From positions 1-41,406 of the IMG/VR virus record IMGVR_UViG_3300035228_001452: a DNA stretch of 41,406 nucleotides, one strand, 5' to 3'. This stretch comes from a virus. The notes under the pieces are model-generated. The model was not told the origin of the DNA, did no database searches, and saw nothing but the letters and a program-made list of their open reading frames with translations. Below, piece by piece: positions 7,201-16,800 of the stretch (position 1 is its first letter; each line of letters begins with the position of its first letter). A program made the position numbers and the translations under genes.

Positions 7201-10200
7201 CACATTGCTATACAACTTAGCAAAGTATCGAGTTTCTGCTCCTTTGAGTGATTGAACAGCAAGAGCGAACGAACTATCACCTCGTAGGAAAGTAAACGAG
7301 TTTGCAGCGCCGCTATTAGCAAGTCTATCAGTCTCTATAGTACCAGAAGTGATATCAGAAGCAGCAATCTGATTGGATGATAATCCAACCCAATTATTAA
7401 TATCACTAGATGAAGTATTAACTACTCTTGTAAGGTTAACGGTAACTGCAGGAACATCACTACTTTCAATCTGATCAGTATCAATAATTGCAATTCTATT
7501 AACAATATTTCCATATAGTCTGGATTCAATTAATGCATTTGCTGTTGCTTGGGTTCCTAATCCTGGAGGTGCCGAAATAGTAACAGTAGGAGCACTTGTA
7601 TAACCTTTACCACCTTTAACCCCATTAAAGAAGATTAGTGAAATTGTAACAACTTCACCATTAGCTATGGTTGTTTCTGCTTTTGCTTCTATTCCACCTT
7701 GTCCAACAGTACCTGCAATTGTAACTGTTGGAGGTACTGTGTATCCACTACCACCTTGTACAAGATTAATTGTAAATACAACTCCAGTTCTATACTCAGT
7801 TGCTTGAACGCGACCGGTGGTATTACTACCCTGGAAAATATCATTAAGAGTAAATTGAATTGTTGGATCTGGATTAAATGCCAAGAACTGACTATCCAAA
7901 TCATTATTAAGAATAAACGATTGGGGAGATCCATTTACAACATCGCTATTTTGTTGAATAGCAATATCACCTGCAAGTGCTCCTTCTAACTGGAGTCTTT
8001 CGCCCTCATTAACAACAGTAAAAACTTCAAATGGTCTGAGTGCTGGAATTTGATCAACAGAAATTTTACCAGAATCCGTAAGTTCAACTAGAGCTCTAGG
8101 AACAGCATTTGTGGAATATGGTTTATTGATGAAAGGTCCTAAATTGTTAGTGATGTAATCTCTAACTGCTTTTTGTGTAGGCAGAACAGAATTACTTGTA
8201 GTAGCTCCACCAAGAGTGTTGTCAGCGGAGAATCCAGTAACAACAACATCACCACCCTTCAGTTTCAGGAATTCAACTTCAGAGATAGTAACAGTACCAG
8301 TGAAAGTAATATTACCAGTTCTGTTCTCGATCCTAGCAAACGTACCAACTTTAAAGTCTCCTAATTCGTCAGTGCCTGAAACATATACTCGACCATAGTT
8401 TTCTGATACTTGTTCTTCTGCCTCATTTTTAGTACCACCGTTTTCTGGTAGTGCTAAGTAGTTAGTACCAGAACCTGCATACTCCCAAGTATGTGAAGAC
8501 GAGTTGACAATAGAAGGTCTATGCAATCTAATTGTTTTACCATCCAGAACTGAAGTTGCTACAGGAACACCAGTTGCACTATCGGTAAGATTCATAGCTT
8601 GACCTTGACCATCATCAATGGTAAGTTCAGCGGAGAATGGTGGACCAGCACCAACTTTGGCTACAACATCAACAAAGTATTCAATATCTTCATTGGTATT
8701 TTGATAACCATCAATTTTAACAACATAATGCTCTAGCGGTTCTCTGCCAAGACCATCAACAGTTAAAATTGCTCTACCTGTTGGAGTCGAAGATACATTG
8801 GTAATAGTTGCAACGTCGAAACTGTATGCTTCATCTCTGTATCCAATACCGCGTAGGGCGTGAATACCAAAGTTGGTAGCAGAGTTTGTAATAGAAGCAT
8901 AACCACCAGACTCAGCAAGAACACCATCAGCACAGAAGATAACGAAGACTGAAACTAACTGGACATAACCATCGTTAATAATTTTATAACCTGTACCACC
9001 AAAAGAAACAATCGTGAATGCCGCAGCAACCATCGATTTACCTTGATTTGGGAACTGAGCTGTTCCGTCTTGGTTTAAACCGGGGAAAGGACAGTTGGGT
9101 TGCTTGACTTTAGCACCGTCAATTAAAGCACCGCCACCACCTAGGAAGGAGATAACAGATGCGTTCTGAGTGTATGGAGATGCCTCAATAATCGGATAGT
9201 CATCATATGTTCCACGGATTGCCATCCTGTTATTATTAAGATCATAAACATAATTGTTTGGATATGTAATAATATCAGAAATAGTAAATAGAGTTCCATA
9301 TGTTGGAGTAGTTGTTCCTGGTTCAATACCATTAACCGTATCGACAGCATATAATAGAATATCATCCAATAACTGGAAAGAGGTATCAATAGCAGATTTT
9401 ACACCAGCACATATAGGAGTGTTTGGAAAATCAGTTCCAGTTGTGTAATCTTCAAATCTCGGAATAGTTGTGTTTAATACTGCATAGTCATTAACAAAAA
9501 TTGTTCCACCCGATAATGCACTCTGGAAGGTATGTGCATCTGTGTTAGTACCAGCAGCTCCAACGTTCAGTGTAATTGTAGAAATTCCACCTCCATCACT
9601 ATATCCAAGAACTGAGTAGGATTGTCCAGGATTTGTATCTAAAATTTGAGGACTTGCATCATCTCCACCACCATTATGAGCACAGCTAAATGTCAATGCT
9701 CCTAATTGGAATCCAACCCTACAGTTGACAGCAGACGAGAAACCACTTGGCAAATTGCTTGTGATTACCGTTAGAACAAGTTCTCCACTAGATGGATTGT
9801 ATGTGGCATTAGTTGGTTGTGCAGCAATAATGTTTCCACTAATAGACCAATTACGCATTGCTTTTTGCGCTAAGTCTTTTGCTACCGTATATGCATAACG
9901 AACTGCTGGCAATTCGTCAATAGAAACACCAGTTAATGCTGTTCCAGTAAAGTATATTTCTCCTGCTTCTAAAATGCCAAAGTTTCCTCCAAGAGTAAGA
10001 TCTTTGACTAATGCGTTCAAAACTGATTTGGTATCTCTGAGGCACTTTCTTTCGTCAATATTATTATGGTTCAGTCCAGGATAAGCAACCTTAGTTTGAT
10101 AATATGTTTCACTTGCAATTACATCAGCATTTCTAGTAATTAAATATGCAGCATCTTTATAAGTACCATTTTGACCATTGGTGATGACATCAACCCATAG

Positions 10201-13200
10201 GTATGATAAAGTGTCAATTGCCGATCTTACATCTTCACATGCAATTGTACCTCCATCAGTTGCTGTAGATGTTATAACAGTATCATCAAAGTATCTTACA
10301 ACAGAAGAATACCTTGGAGTGTAGATTGGATCATTGGGAGTACCATTTTTAGTTCTCCAGTTACGCATTGCATAGACTGCTAGTTCTCTAGCATATTCTA
10401 TTGCACGTACATTTTGAGTAATCTCTTCTTCGATATACGCAATTTTGCCATCAACAATATACTTTTGAGATGACTCAATAATATTATGATTTGTGCCAAA
10501 CTCAAGATCTCTTACAAGTGCATTACAAAAGTGGACAACATCTTGACGACACTCTTCATCGCTGGTTGGAATGTTAGCACTTGGATATATTTTAGTTCCA
10601 TTATCGCAAGTAACTTCAATACCAGCAAGTTCAACGTTATCATCTTCTGAAAGACCAGAAATTGTTCCACTGGTTGTAATAGTAGCTATACCAGTAATTG
10701 CATGATCATATATAAAATCTGTAATATTGTAAGTGCTTCCGCCAAACTTAACTGTTCCTGTTGGAACTGAGTTATCATAAGTATGAGCAAATCTGGAAGT
10801 ACCTAGATAAATTTTAAAATCATTGCCACTAATATCATAAACTGAAAAATAAGATTTTTTAAATTCATCATTAATTCTTCCTACTACCTCATCAGCAATG
10901 AAGTCTCTGTTATTGCGGATGAAAACACATGCATCCTGAAATCTTCTCTCTACTGGAGTTGTAAGGGCAAATGTATTTGGTGAGTTTAGTAGTGATAGGG
11001 TAACACTTCTAGAATATGTACTTACCGTAGCATTTTGTCCTGGATCAAAATTGGCATCATTAATTGACGATGCTTTCTTTGGTATAACAAATCTTCGGCA
11101 GCGACCATCTGCATCTTCTAGAACTTTGTAAATTCTTTGCTTGCCATTTAAAAATGATAAATCGGGACCAACAGTTGGGAGACCTTCAATTAAAATTTCT
11201 TGACCTTCTTTGAACTCATGAAAATTCTCTCGACCAACTAATTCATTGGTGTAGAAAACAACACCACCTAAATCTTCTGCATTACCAAACTGTTCATCTT
11301 GGAAACCTCCAGTTGTAATACTGGGATCTCCTTGAAGTGAAAAATCTAGTCTTTGAATTGGTAGAGTATTTGTAGTATTCTCGTCAATAGATACAACTTC
11401 GCCTTCTGCTCTAATTGATTCTAGTGATACTCCATCAAACTGATATTCTACAACACTTGCTTCATAGATTAAAATACTTTCAGATGTATTGGCATTCCAT
11501 GTTGGAGAGTTTAGAATTGGAACAACAGTAACATCCCAATATGTTGGGGTGTTTTCGTCATCTGGTGTAATACTTGCAACTTCATAATATCCAGAAGTGA
11601 AAGTAGAATCATCTAGATCATCTAAAAATATGTAATCACCACCAGCAATTTCTCCTGTGGGATCTGTATTAGTTCTGAATGTATTGAATCCACTTACTGC
11701 ACTAATTGAAAATGCATTAATAGCAGCATTTGTAGAAGCAGAAGTTATGTATTTAAAAGTCTCACCTTCTTGAATAGAACCACTGGTCAGTGTAATATCT
11801 ATAGTTCCTTTATTTTCTACAACTCCTGTACCGGTAAAAGTGAGATCAAATATTTTTGCTCTAGCACCTGTGTTGATACCAACAATTTCTAATCCGGTTT
11901 GTAGAGCATTTAATCCTGTGTTTTCCTGAAATCCAATTCTAAACTGGTCAGGTCCAAAAATCTGATGTCCAACTGGAAACTCAACACCAAAATCTCCATT
12001 TACTTCATAATCTAAGATGACTCTTTGCTTGTCATCAAAGACCATTGCAAAATCCCAAGTAGAGACAGAATCTCCGTTGGCATCAATTTTATCTCTATAC
12101 GTTACACCAGTAACATAGTTCTTATCACCAAACTTAAAAATATGTTTGCCTGGATTTTTTGGTCTGACAATTACCAAACGTAAGTTATCACCAACAACAG
12201 AAGCATCAGGTGGCAAAGAGATTGGGTTATCTTCTAGATATTCACCACCAGAAACGATAAGAGTTTCTTTAACACCAACAGTTTTCCATGCCTCTTGTGC
12301 TGCTTTCTTGATTGTACGTACAGGATTAACTGCTGAACGACCATCATTTAGGTCAGAACCAATTTGCTCTGAGACGTAAATACGACCACCAACATCATTT
12401 GTTGCTAGATTTAAAACGTATTCGGTAGTTGCAATTTTGTCGGATCTATCACCTAGTAAAGGAGTAATCGAGCGCGGAAAAATTCCTGCTTCACCTGTCT
12501 CGCCATATGCAAATGCGTTTTGATCCTCTGCTCTAATACCAATATGTTTAAACTGAACTGTACCATTTGTTACGATACCATCAGTATGAACTGGTGCTGT
12601 TGATGCAGTAGTTCCACTATTTAATGCTTGATATACATTAGAACCAAACCATCTGTAAGCGTTTTCTTGAACAATAACATTGGAATCCCATAGAACTCCA
12701 GTACCATTCATATAATTTTTGAAATTTGGACCTCGTAAAACGAGATCTGGAGTGACAAAATTATCAACATCAAGATTCAGAACTCTCGCTGTGTCTGAAA
12801 TAATTGATGTTGATGTTCTGATTGCGCCGTTGATATCAAGTTCAAAGTCAACTGTATCAAGGAAAGACTCTCCAGATGCACCAGATCCACCACCACCTGT
12901 TATGGTCACAGCAGGAGCAGATGTGTATCCACTACCGGGATTATTAACGGCGATATTAACTACTTCACCGTTAAAAATAAAAGCAGATGCTAGTGCTTGA
13001 ATTCCTCCAGCAGTACCTGGTGGATCTAAAGTTACAGATGGAATACTAGTATACGCAGATCCACCAGAAAGAATTTTAACTTCGTTTACTCTCTGTCCGG
13101 TTCGGTTGATACCAACACGGGGCAAACCAGTATTTGCATCTAACTGTGTTCTGATAATCTCCTTTTCGAGAGAACCAGATCCAGTTCTAATCGTAAGTTC

Positions 13201-13269
13201 ATTATCACCGATGAGTTGTGGTTTGGAACCTCTAATGAACTCTTTATCGGAATTGATATTAAAACTCAT
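4261..13269 (-). CDS. Giant modular tail-fibre-like virion protein (3002 aa)
   Basis: A giant beta-rich fibre protein with many recognisable modules. GSGYT-type repeats occur at about 66-140 and again near 1780-1900. A pectate-lyase-like beta-helix start (GRIYVSEQIGSDLNDG) lies at about 295-385, and a second beta-helix-like stretch at about 1355-1485. Two helical modules with a leading Cys, an FGTN/LGGN motif and a closing AMRNW sit at about 900-980 and 1073-1145. The fibre motif LPTQKAVRDYI is near 1690. Two GSGLDADKL-type motifs lie near 2236 and 2381, and tail-fibre VGINTTDPQQALHVYG and VGINKADPQYTLDL motifs near 2705 and 2920. I see no C-terminal peptidase S74 (intramolecular chaperone) signature. 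It is probably a host-range fibre attached to the baseplate, followed by the adhesin cassette. The ATG at 13269 has a GATAAATA promoter candidate 19 nt upstream. T4 gp12 occupies a similar place, but no homology is visible. Confidence 0.8.
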   Translation of the reverse strand: MSFNINSDKEFIRGSKPQLIGDNELTIRTGSGSLEKEIIRTQLDANTGLPRVGINRTGQRVNEVKILSGGSAYTSIPSVTLDPPGTAGGIQALASAFIFNGEVVNIAVNNPGSGYTSAPAVTITGGGGSGASGESFLDTVDFELDINGAIRTSTSIISDTARVLNLDVDNFVTPDLVLRGPNFKNYMNGTGVLWDSNVIVQENAYRWFGSNVYQALNSGTTASTAPVHTDGIVTNGTVQFKHIGIRAEDQNAFAYGETGEAGIFPRSITPLLGDRSDKIATTEYVLNLATNDVGGRIYVSEQIGSDLNDGRSAVNPVRTIKKAAQEAWKTVGVKETLIVSGGEYLEDNPISLPPDASVVGDNLRLVIVRPKNPGKHIFKFGDKNYVTGVTYRDKIDANGDSVSTWDFAMVFDDKQRVILDYEVNGDFGVEFPVGHQIFGPDQFRIGFQENTGLNALQTGLEIVGINTGARAKIFDLTFTGTGVVENKGTIDITLTSGSIQEGETFKYITSASTNAAINAFSISAVSGFNTFRTNTDPTGEIAGGDYIFLDDLDDSTFTSGYYEVASITPDDENTPTYWDVTVVPILNSPTWNANTSESILIYEASVVEYQFDGVSLESIRAEGEVVSIDENTTNTLPIQRLDFSLQGDPSITTGGFQDEQFGNAEDLGGVVFYTNELVGRENFHEFKEGQEILIEGLPTVGPDLSFLNGKQRIYKVLEDADGRCRRFVIPKKASSINDANFDPGQNATVSTYSRSVTLSLLNSPNTFALTTPVERRFQDACVFIRNNRDFIADEVVGRINDEFKKSYFSVYDISGNDFKIYLGTSRFAHTYDNSVPTGTVKFGGSTYNITDFIYDHAITGIATITTSGTISGLSEDDNVELAGIEVTCDNGTKIYPSANIPTSDEECRQDVVHFCNALVRDLEFGTNHNIIESSQKYIVDGKIAYIEEEITQNVRAIEYARELAVYAMRNWRTKNGTPNDPIYTPRYSSVVRYFDDTVITSTATDGGTIACEDVRSAIDTLSYLWVDVITNGQNGTYKDAAYLITRNADVIASETYYQTKVAYPGLNHNNIDERKCLRDTKSVLNALVKDLTLGGNFGILEAGEIYFTGTALTGVSIDELPAVRYAYTVAKDLAQKAMRNWSISGNIIAAQPTNATYNPSSGELVLTVITSNLPSGFSSAVNCRVGFQLGALTFSCAHNGGGDDASPQILDTNPGQSYSVLGYSDGGGISTITLNVGAAGTNTDAHTFQSALSGGTIFVNDYAVLNTTIPRFEDYTTGTDFPNTPICAGVKSAIDTSFQLLDDILLYAVDTVNGIEPGTTTPTYGTLFTISDIITYPNNYVYDLNNNRMAIRGTYDDYPIIEASPYTQNASVISFLGGGGALIDGAKVKQPNCPFPGLNQDGTAQFPNQGKSMVAAAFTIVSFGGTGYKIINDGYVQLVSVFVIFCADGVLAESGGYASITNSATNFGIHALRGIGYRDEAYSFDVATITNVSSTPTGRAILTVDGLGREPLEHYVVKIDGYQNTNEDIEYFVDVVAKVGAGPPFSAELTIDDGQGQAMNLTDSATGVPVATSVLDGKTIRLHRPSIVNSSSHTWEYAGSGTNYLALPENGGTKNEAEEQVSENYGRVYVSGTDELGDFKVGTFARIENRTGNITFTGTVTISEVEFLKLKGGDVVVTGFSADNTLGGATTSNSVLPTQKAVRDYITNNLGPFINKPYSTNAVPRALVELTDSGKISVDQIPALRPFEVFTVVNEGERLQLEGALAGDIAIQQNSDVVNGSPQSFILNNDLDSQFLAFNPDPTIQFTLNDIFQGSNTTGRVQATEYRTGVVFTINLVQGGSGYTVPPTVTIAGTVGQGGIEAKAETTIANGEVVTISLIFFNGVKGGKGYTSAPTVTISAPPGLGTQATANALIESRLYGNIVNRIAIIDTDQIESSDVPAVTVNLTRVVNTSSSDINNWVGLSSNQIAASDITSGTIETDRLANSGAANSFTFLRGDSSFALAVQSLKGAETRYFAKLYSNVSSGQNSMIFTTNSDFLIGHSVLSSINGIQSNTNITGVITAAGLTTISINNPVSQTITAGTIIEFQRGNSPMIFESTYTQGNFVDRIIIANGGTGFTNGQYSDIALSGGAGNDLKASITVSGNTITKALVTSGGTNYTSDFSITLNPTEIGAGSGMVLEAKVSTVNRQYANVALDVQRVTDLTITADEYGTIGVSRFRKAQFNLGTKGNGSVELKTGAGSGLDADKLDDKQGSYYTNATNLFTGTVPTDRLAGSYNINVSGSSGNTLRLATGTNNPTSNPTPNNFVEGLAANTINNSSDGLNDGGAQHLVLTIRNKGQGLTAEGGVRQMAFTDNDNIWLRGSGDEVTTFGTWAKMWTSLNDGPGSGLDADRLSNKQAEWYQNALNINYGVISDNRIPTFLSATKFRDNLRIQSFNGDPKFRIYVAGRILNATPFTPGGNVNLYNALSQAIGAISIDNIVINDDASDTFNDYTILIGRLTTGNFIGGETIGTASNRVPYQDFTLDDNNVVEVATLESDGGTANLRLGRKDGNATSPGVYFNSSQLTANYNSAIVSTGGTSTDGSGTLNAIVVNADGFNINGNVIWNEGNIQFNSTNVVSTAVERDSSGNFAAGTITASIIGASSLNVLKTGDTMTGPLQLSGVNSTLTIAGTATFSSTVGITDDLTVDSGVLFVDASSNEVGINTTDPQQALHVYGNIRLDAVNPEIQFNGTSDTGIDIAIKATPEGLDFYEPEDSNKIQFRIYDDTGVDSPFGYHINGTRIFNQARDLTNVNSTTIQNSGAGQLNFYNNSGTRYWRVGSNNNATNYFSIEASDANGGTTFSGSPALAVSGVNNAVTINTTSTSGTDPSDGTTVRNYKFNVQGDMNLNGQFFQNNAEFVTSRWTEATNGDDIYRLSKVGINKADPQYTLDLDGDFNITGIQYINGNAQWLDSNGIIKIVQNADISENITIGNSSDCFSNGPIEIATGYAVTIGSGSSWAII

Positions 13270-13288
13270 GGTGCTATCTAGCTCCGCC

Positions 13289-13296
13289 TATTTATC
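13289..13296 (-). promoter_or_regulatory. Late promoter octamer GATAAATA
   Basis: GATAAATA on the minus strand, 19 nt before the ATG of the 3002-aa gene. A second, weaker match, GCTAAATA, lies at 13304-13311, directly after the stop codon of the 166-aa gene. The 44-nt gap between the genes contains no hairpin. Confidence 0.55.
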
Positions 13297-13313
13297 CTCT
13301 GATATATTTAGCA

Positions 13314-13814
13314 TCAGGTCCACGCAATACTAATTATATCTGTAGCTACTGCCCACTTTAATGTTTGTGTTGTTCCTGCTCTTGTCGTACTATAACTAAA
13401 ACGATTGGTTGATCCCAAAGGTTCAATAACCCATGATTGACCTGCAGGGATATCATCCTTAATAGATGTTATCATTGTAGATAAGATACTTACATCACCA
13501 ACTGAATTACATTGAACTACTGATTCCAACTTTCCAGAATATGCTGTTCCTTGAGGATTTACAACAATAACTCTTCCGGTAATAAAATTAATAGTATTAT
13601 TTTCAATTGTAATTTGTGTGCCAATATCGTCTACAGATAATACTGCAGTATTGATACCTCTCAAGATTACATTTTTTACTCTACTATCAGTATAGAAAGA
13701 ATTTTTTAATTCAAAACTATTGAGATTTTTTGCATTATGATATTCGTCAATATGAATTGTTTTCTCTACAGAAAATCCACCAGCAGAATCAAACTTTTCT
13801 TTTATAGATGCCAT
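13314..13814 (-). CDS. Hypothetical beta-rich virion protein (166 aa)
   Basis: I do not recognise a family. The protein starts MASIKEKFDSAGGFSVEKTI and is mostly short alternating hydrophobic strands, suggesting an all-beta structural protein. It has no signal peptide, no membrane segment and a single cysteine (Cys104, in VVQCNSVGD). The gene starts 2 nt after the stop of the 1610-aa fibre gene and ends 44 nt before the 3002-aa fibre gene. Tight coupling between two fibre genes suggests an adaptor or fibre-associated protein (inference). The ribosome-binding signal is weak (TAAG about 11 nt upstream), so expression may depend on coupling to the upstream gene. Confidence 0.7.
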   Translation of the reverse strand: MASIKEKFDSAGGFSVEKTIHIDEYHNAKNLNSFELKNSFYTDSRVKNVILRGINTAVLSVDDIGTQITIENNTINFITGRVIVVNPQGTAYSGKLESVVQCNSVGDVSILSTMITSIKDDIPAGQSWVIEPLGSTNRFSYSTTRAGTTQTLKWAVATDIISIAWT

Positions 13815-13816
13815 TT

Positions 13817-16800
13817 TTATTTCTTAGTGATGTGTGAAACAACAGTGATATTAACGTTTTGAGTAGATCCAACTGAATCACCTACTAGAATATTTAGTCT
13901 AATGGTATTATTTGCGGTGTACTCAAAAGTTGGTGTGATTAATTTAGTGCCAGTAATCACATTACCGTATTCAGTATAGTATGCATCAGATCCATTATCG
14001 ATAACACCAAATTCTATAAATTCCTTATCATTAGTTGTTGGGTTGAATGCTGTGACAACTACTTTTGCTCCCTCTTCAATTGTTGTTGTGTAGATATCAG
14101 TTCCACCATTATCGACAGAACCTTTAATTAAAACAAATTCGTCCGATAGAATACGAGTGTCTGAAAGTTCAAATTCTTTCAATTGCCCATCAAAAATTTT
14201 AACTCCATTAAATCCGCCACCAAATGTAGTATTAAAATACACATCACCTTGATCGTCTAGACGTAAAATAGGATCTACTGTAATACCAGCAGAAAGACCA
14301 ATGTCTAGGTACTGTTTTGAACTATGTAAGAAAGTAGTTGTCGCTGAAGTATTATCAATTGTGGTTGCTCCCTGATCAATAGTAAGTAAAGAAGTAGTAA
14401 TTTCTAACTCATCTGAAGTAACTGATCTAATAGTATCAACCGCATAAAAATCTAAAGCACCAGTACTTAATTCGACACTCTTAACTCCATCGTTATAAAA
14501 GAATAAAGTATTTTCATTAGCACCAGGAGAAGTTTCTGGAATAATATATGTGTTTTGGTCAACGTCTTTTACGCCACCCAAAGAACCCCAGTTTGCTCCA
14601 TCATATCCCTCAAATTGACTTGAAGTTGTGCTGAATCTTACAGATCCTTGAATAGGAACTCCTCTATCTGCATCAGCACCTACTGGAAGAGCAATAGTAG
14701 TTGATGCATCACAAATAATTTTCTTTCCACTATTTGGTGCTAATATAAGGTCATCTACTGTTGTAGAAATTGTAGCATTTTGAAACTTTAGATTGTTGTT
14801 GACTCTGACTGGACTTGATCCAAAAGGATCAAATAGCATCTCTTGATAGTCTTCAAATGTAATTGGAGCAACAGCAATTTGTGACCAGGTAAGTTCAGCA
14901 CTTCCATTAACGACAGCACCTGTAGTGTGAACGGGTTCTGAACCTGTAGTTCCTGTAGTACCACCAACTGTTACTTCATATAGATTATTTTTATATTTGA
15001 CAAACTGTCCTAGGACTACAGGAATGTTTGCTCTCCATTCAGTAAATGTAGGAGCACTTACACTTAATGATCTTGCTTTTTTTACATTCGTAAACTCCAT
15101 ATAAGATGGAGTGAATTTAAATGTGTTGACATTATCATTAATAAACCATAATGTATTATCATTAGAACCCGTAGTTAATTCTGCTAAGATATAAGTGTTT
15201 CCATCTAAGTCTCTAACACCACCAAGAGAAGACCAGGAAAGGCTATTAGCATTATAACCCTCGTATTGTTCTGTTTGATTGTTATACCTAACAGAACCAT
15301 TTACTGCAACTGCTGCTCCCGGTCTCTGTAGTGTACTTCCAGAGGGAAGAACTAATGCACTAGTAGCATCTACCACTGCAAGTTTACCTACAGAAGGTTG
15401 AATGATAATATTTTGTGGTGTAATAGTAGAAATAGTATTTTCTTCAATTTTTAAAATATTATCAACAAGAAGATAATCATTAACTTTAATATATCCACTA
15501 GTCTCTAAATTTCCTGCAGATTTAGAGATAGTTAATTTATTGTCAACATTTAAATCTGAAGTCAGGTTAAATGTATTTGCCTTTAATTGAAAATTTGAAC
15601 CTTCTCTGTTTAAAAGAGGAGTGGCGACTTGGGTTGTAAAAGATCCTGATTCTGCTGTGATATCAGTAGCAATTAAGGTTGCAATTGTGGCATTAGTTGA
15701 GATAACATCGGATAATGTAATTGATCCATCAACAATATCCATTGCAATAGAATTTTGACTATTGATATCAGAAACAACAAACAGAGCATTAGATCCAAAA
15801 ACTTTTGGATTATTTGCATCTATAGTAATAGCAACTTCTTCATTATCATATCCACCTTCATTTTCGTGTCCTGTTCCTGATGCACAATAATAGTATAAAG
15901 TAGGAGTAGAATCTCTAACAATAATATTCAAAGCGTCTGATGCTCTGGATACACCATCAATATATTCTACACCTGCAAAAGTTAAATCTGCTGATGTTGC
16001 ATCAATTAAAGATGCATTACTTAGAGTAACAACATTTGTTCCCACATCTACAGAAACAACAGTAGTACCATTTGGTATTCCACTTCCAGAATTTTGAGTG
16101 ACTGCCATATTTGGCAGAATTAATGCTGCTTCTGATGGGGAAACAGTAATCTCGGCACTTCCGGAAGTAAGATTTGTTATTACATTTTCTGCAAGACTTG
16201 GTGCATATGGTCCATCTTTAAATTCACTTAAAGCAAATTGATGTCCATCATTTGAAGAATCTGAAAGATCGAAAGTATATTGACTATCTACATACAGTGT
16301 AATATTTGGTTCAATTGATCCATCAATAAAATATCTATATGTGGTTGAATTATTTTGAGTCGTATAAGCAACTCCTCCAGTTTCAGTCTCGATATCCTCC
16401 CCAGCAGAAACTGTGTTAGATTGGGTTAAAATATATGATGTAAGACCACCAGATTCTTTTACAAATTTTACTTCAAATAAAATAGTTCCATCAGCTGTAA
16501 TGCTTTCTCCAACTGTAAAAGTTCCAGATGCAGGAGGATTTACAAACTCAATACGAGAGAGTGCCTCGTTTGTCACCACATAAGATGTAGGTTGCGAAAG
16601 GAGTGTTGCATCAACAGTAATTTCATCCGTTATTTCATATCCATTGCCTTCACTATTGACCTCGATAGTATCGATAACTCCAACACCTTCAACTTCATAT
16701 TCAAAATCTTGTGTCTGAGTAGTTCCATATGGAGTAGTAAAATTAAGATTTACTGCTCCTGGACTTTCTGCATCTTGAGATAACTCAATAGTAAAATTAC

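Noticed and set aside
13106-13333. Possible convergent plus-strand gene near the 3002-aa gene start
   Set aside because: It crosses the minus-strand start codon and promoter candidate and has no coding features of its own.
16592-16783. Plus-strand Cys/Ile-rich frame that could suggest a small membrane protein
   Set aside because: It is antisense to the 1610-aa fibre gene; the hydrophobic composition follows from the AT-rich reverse complement.
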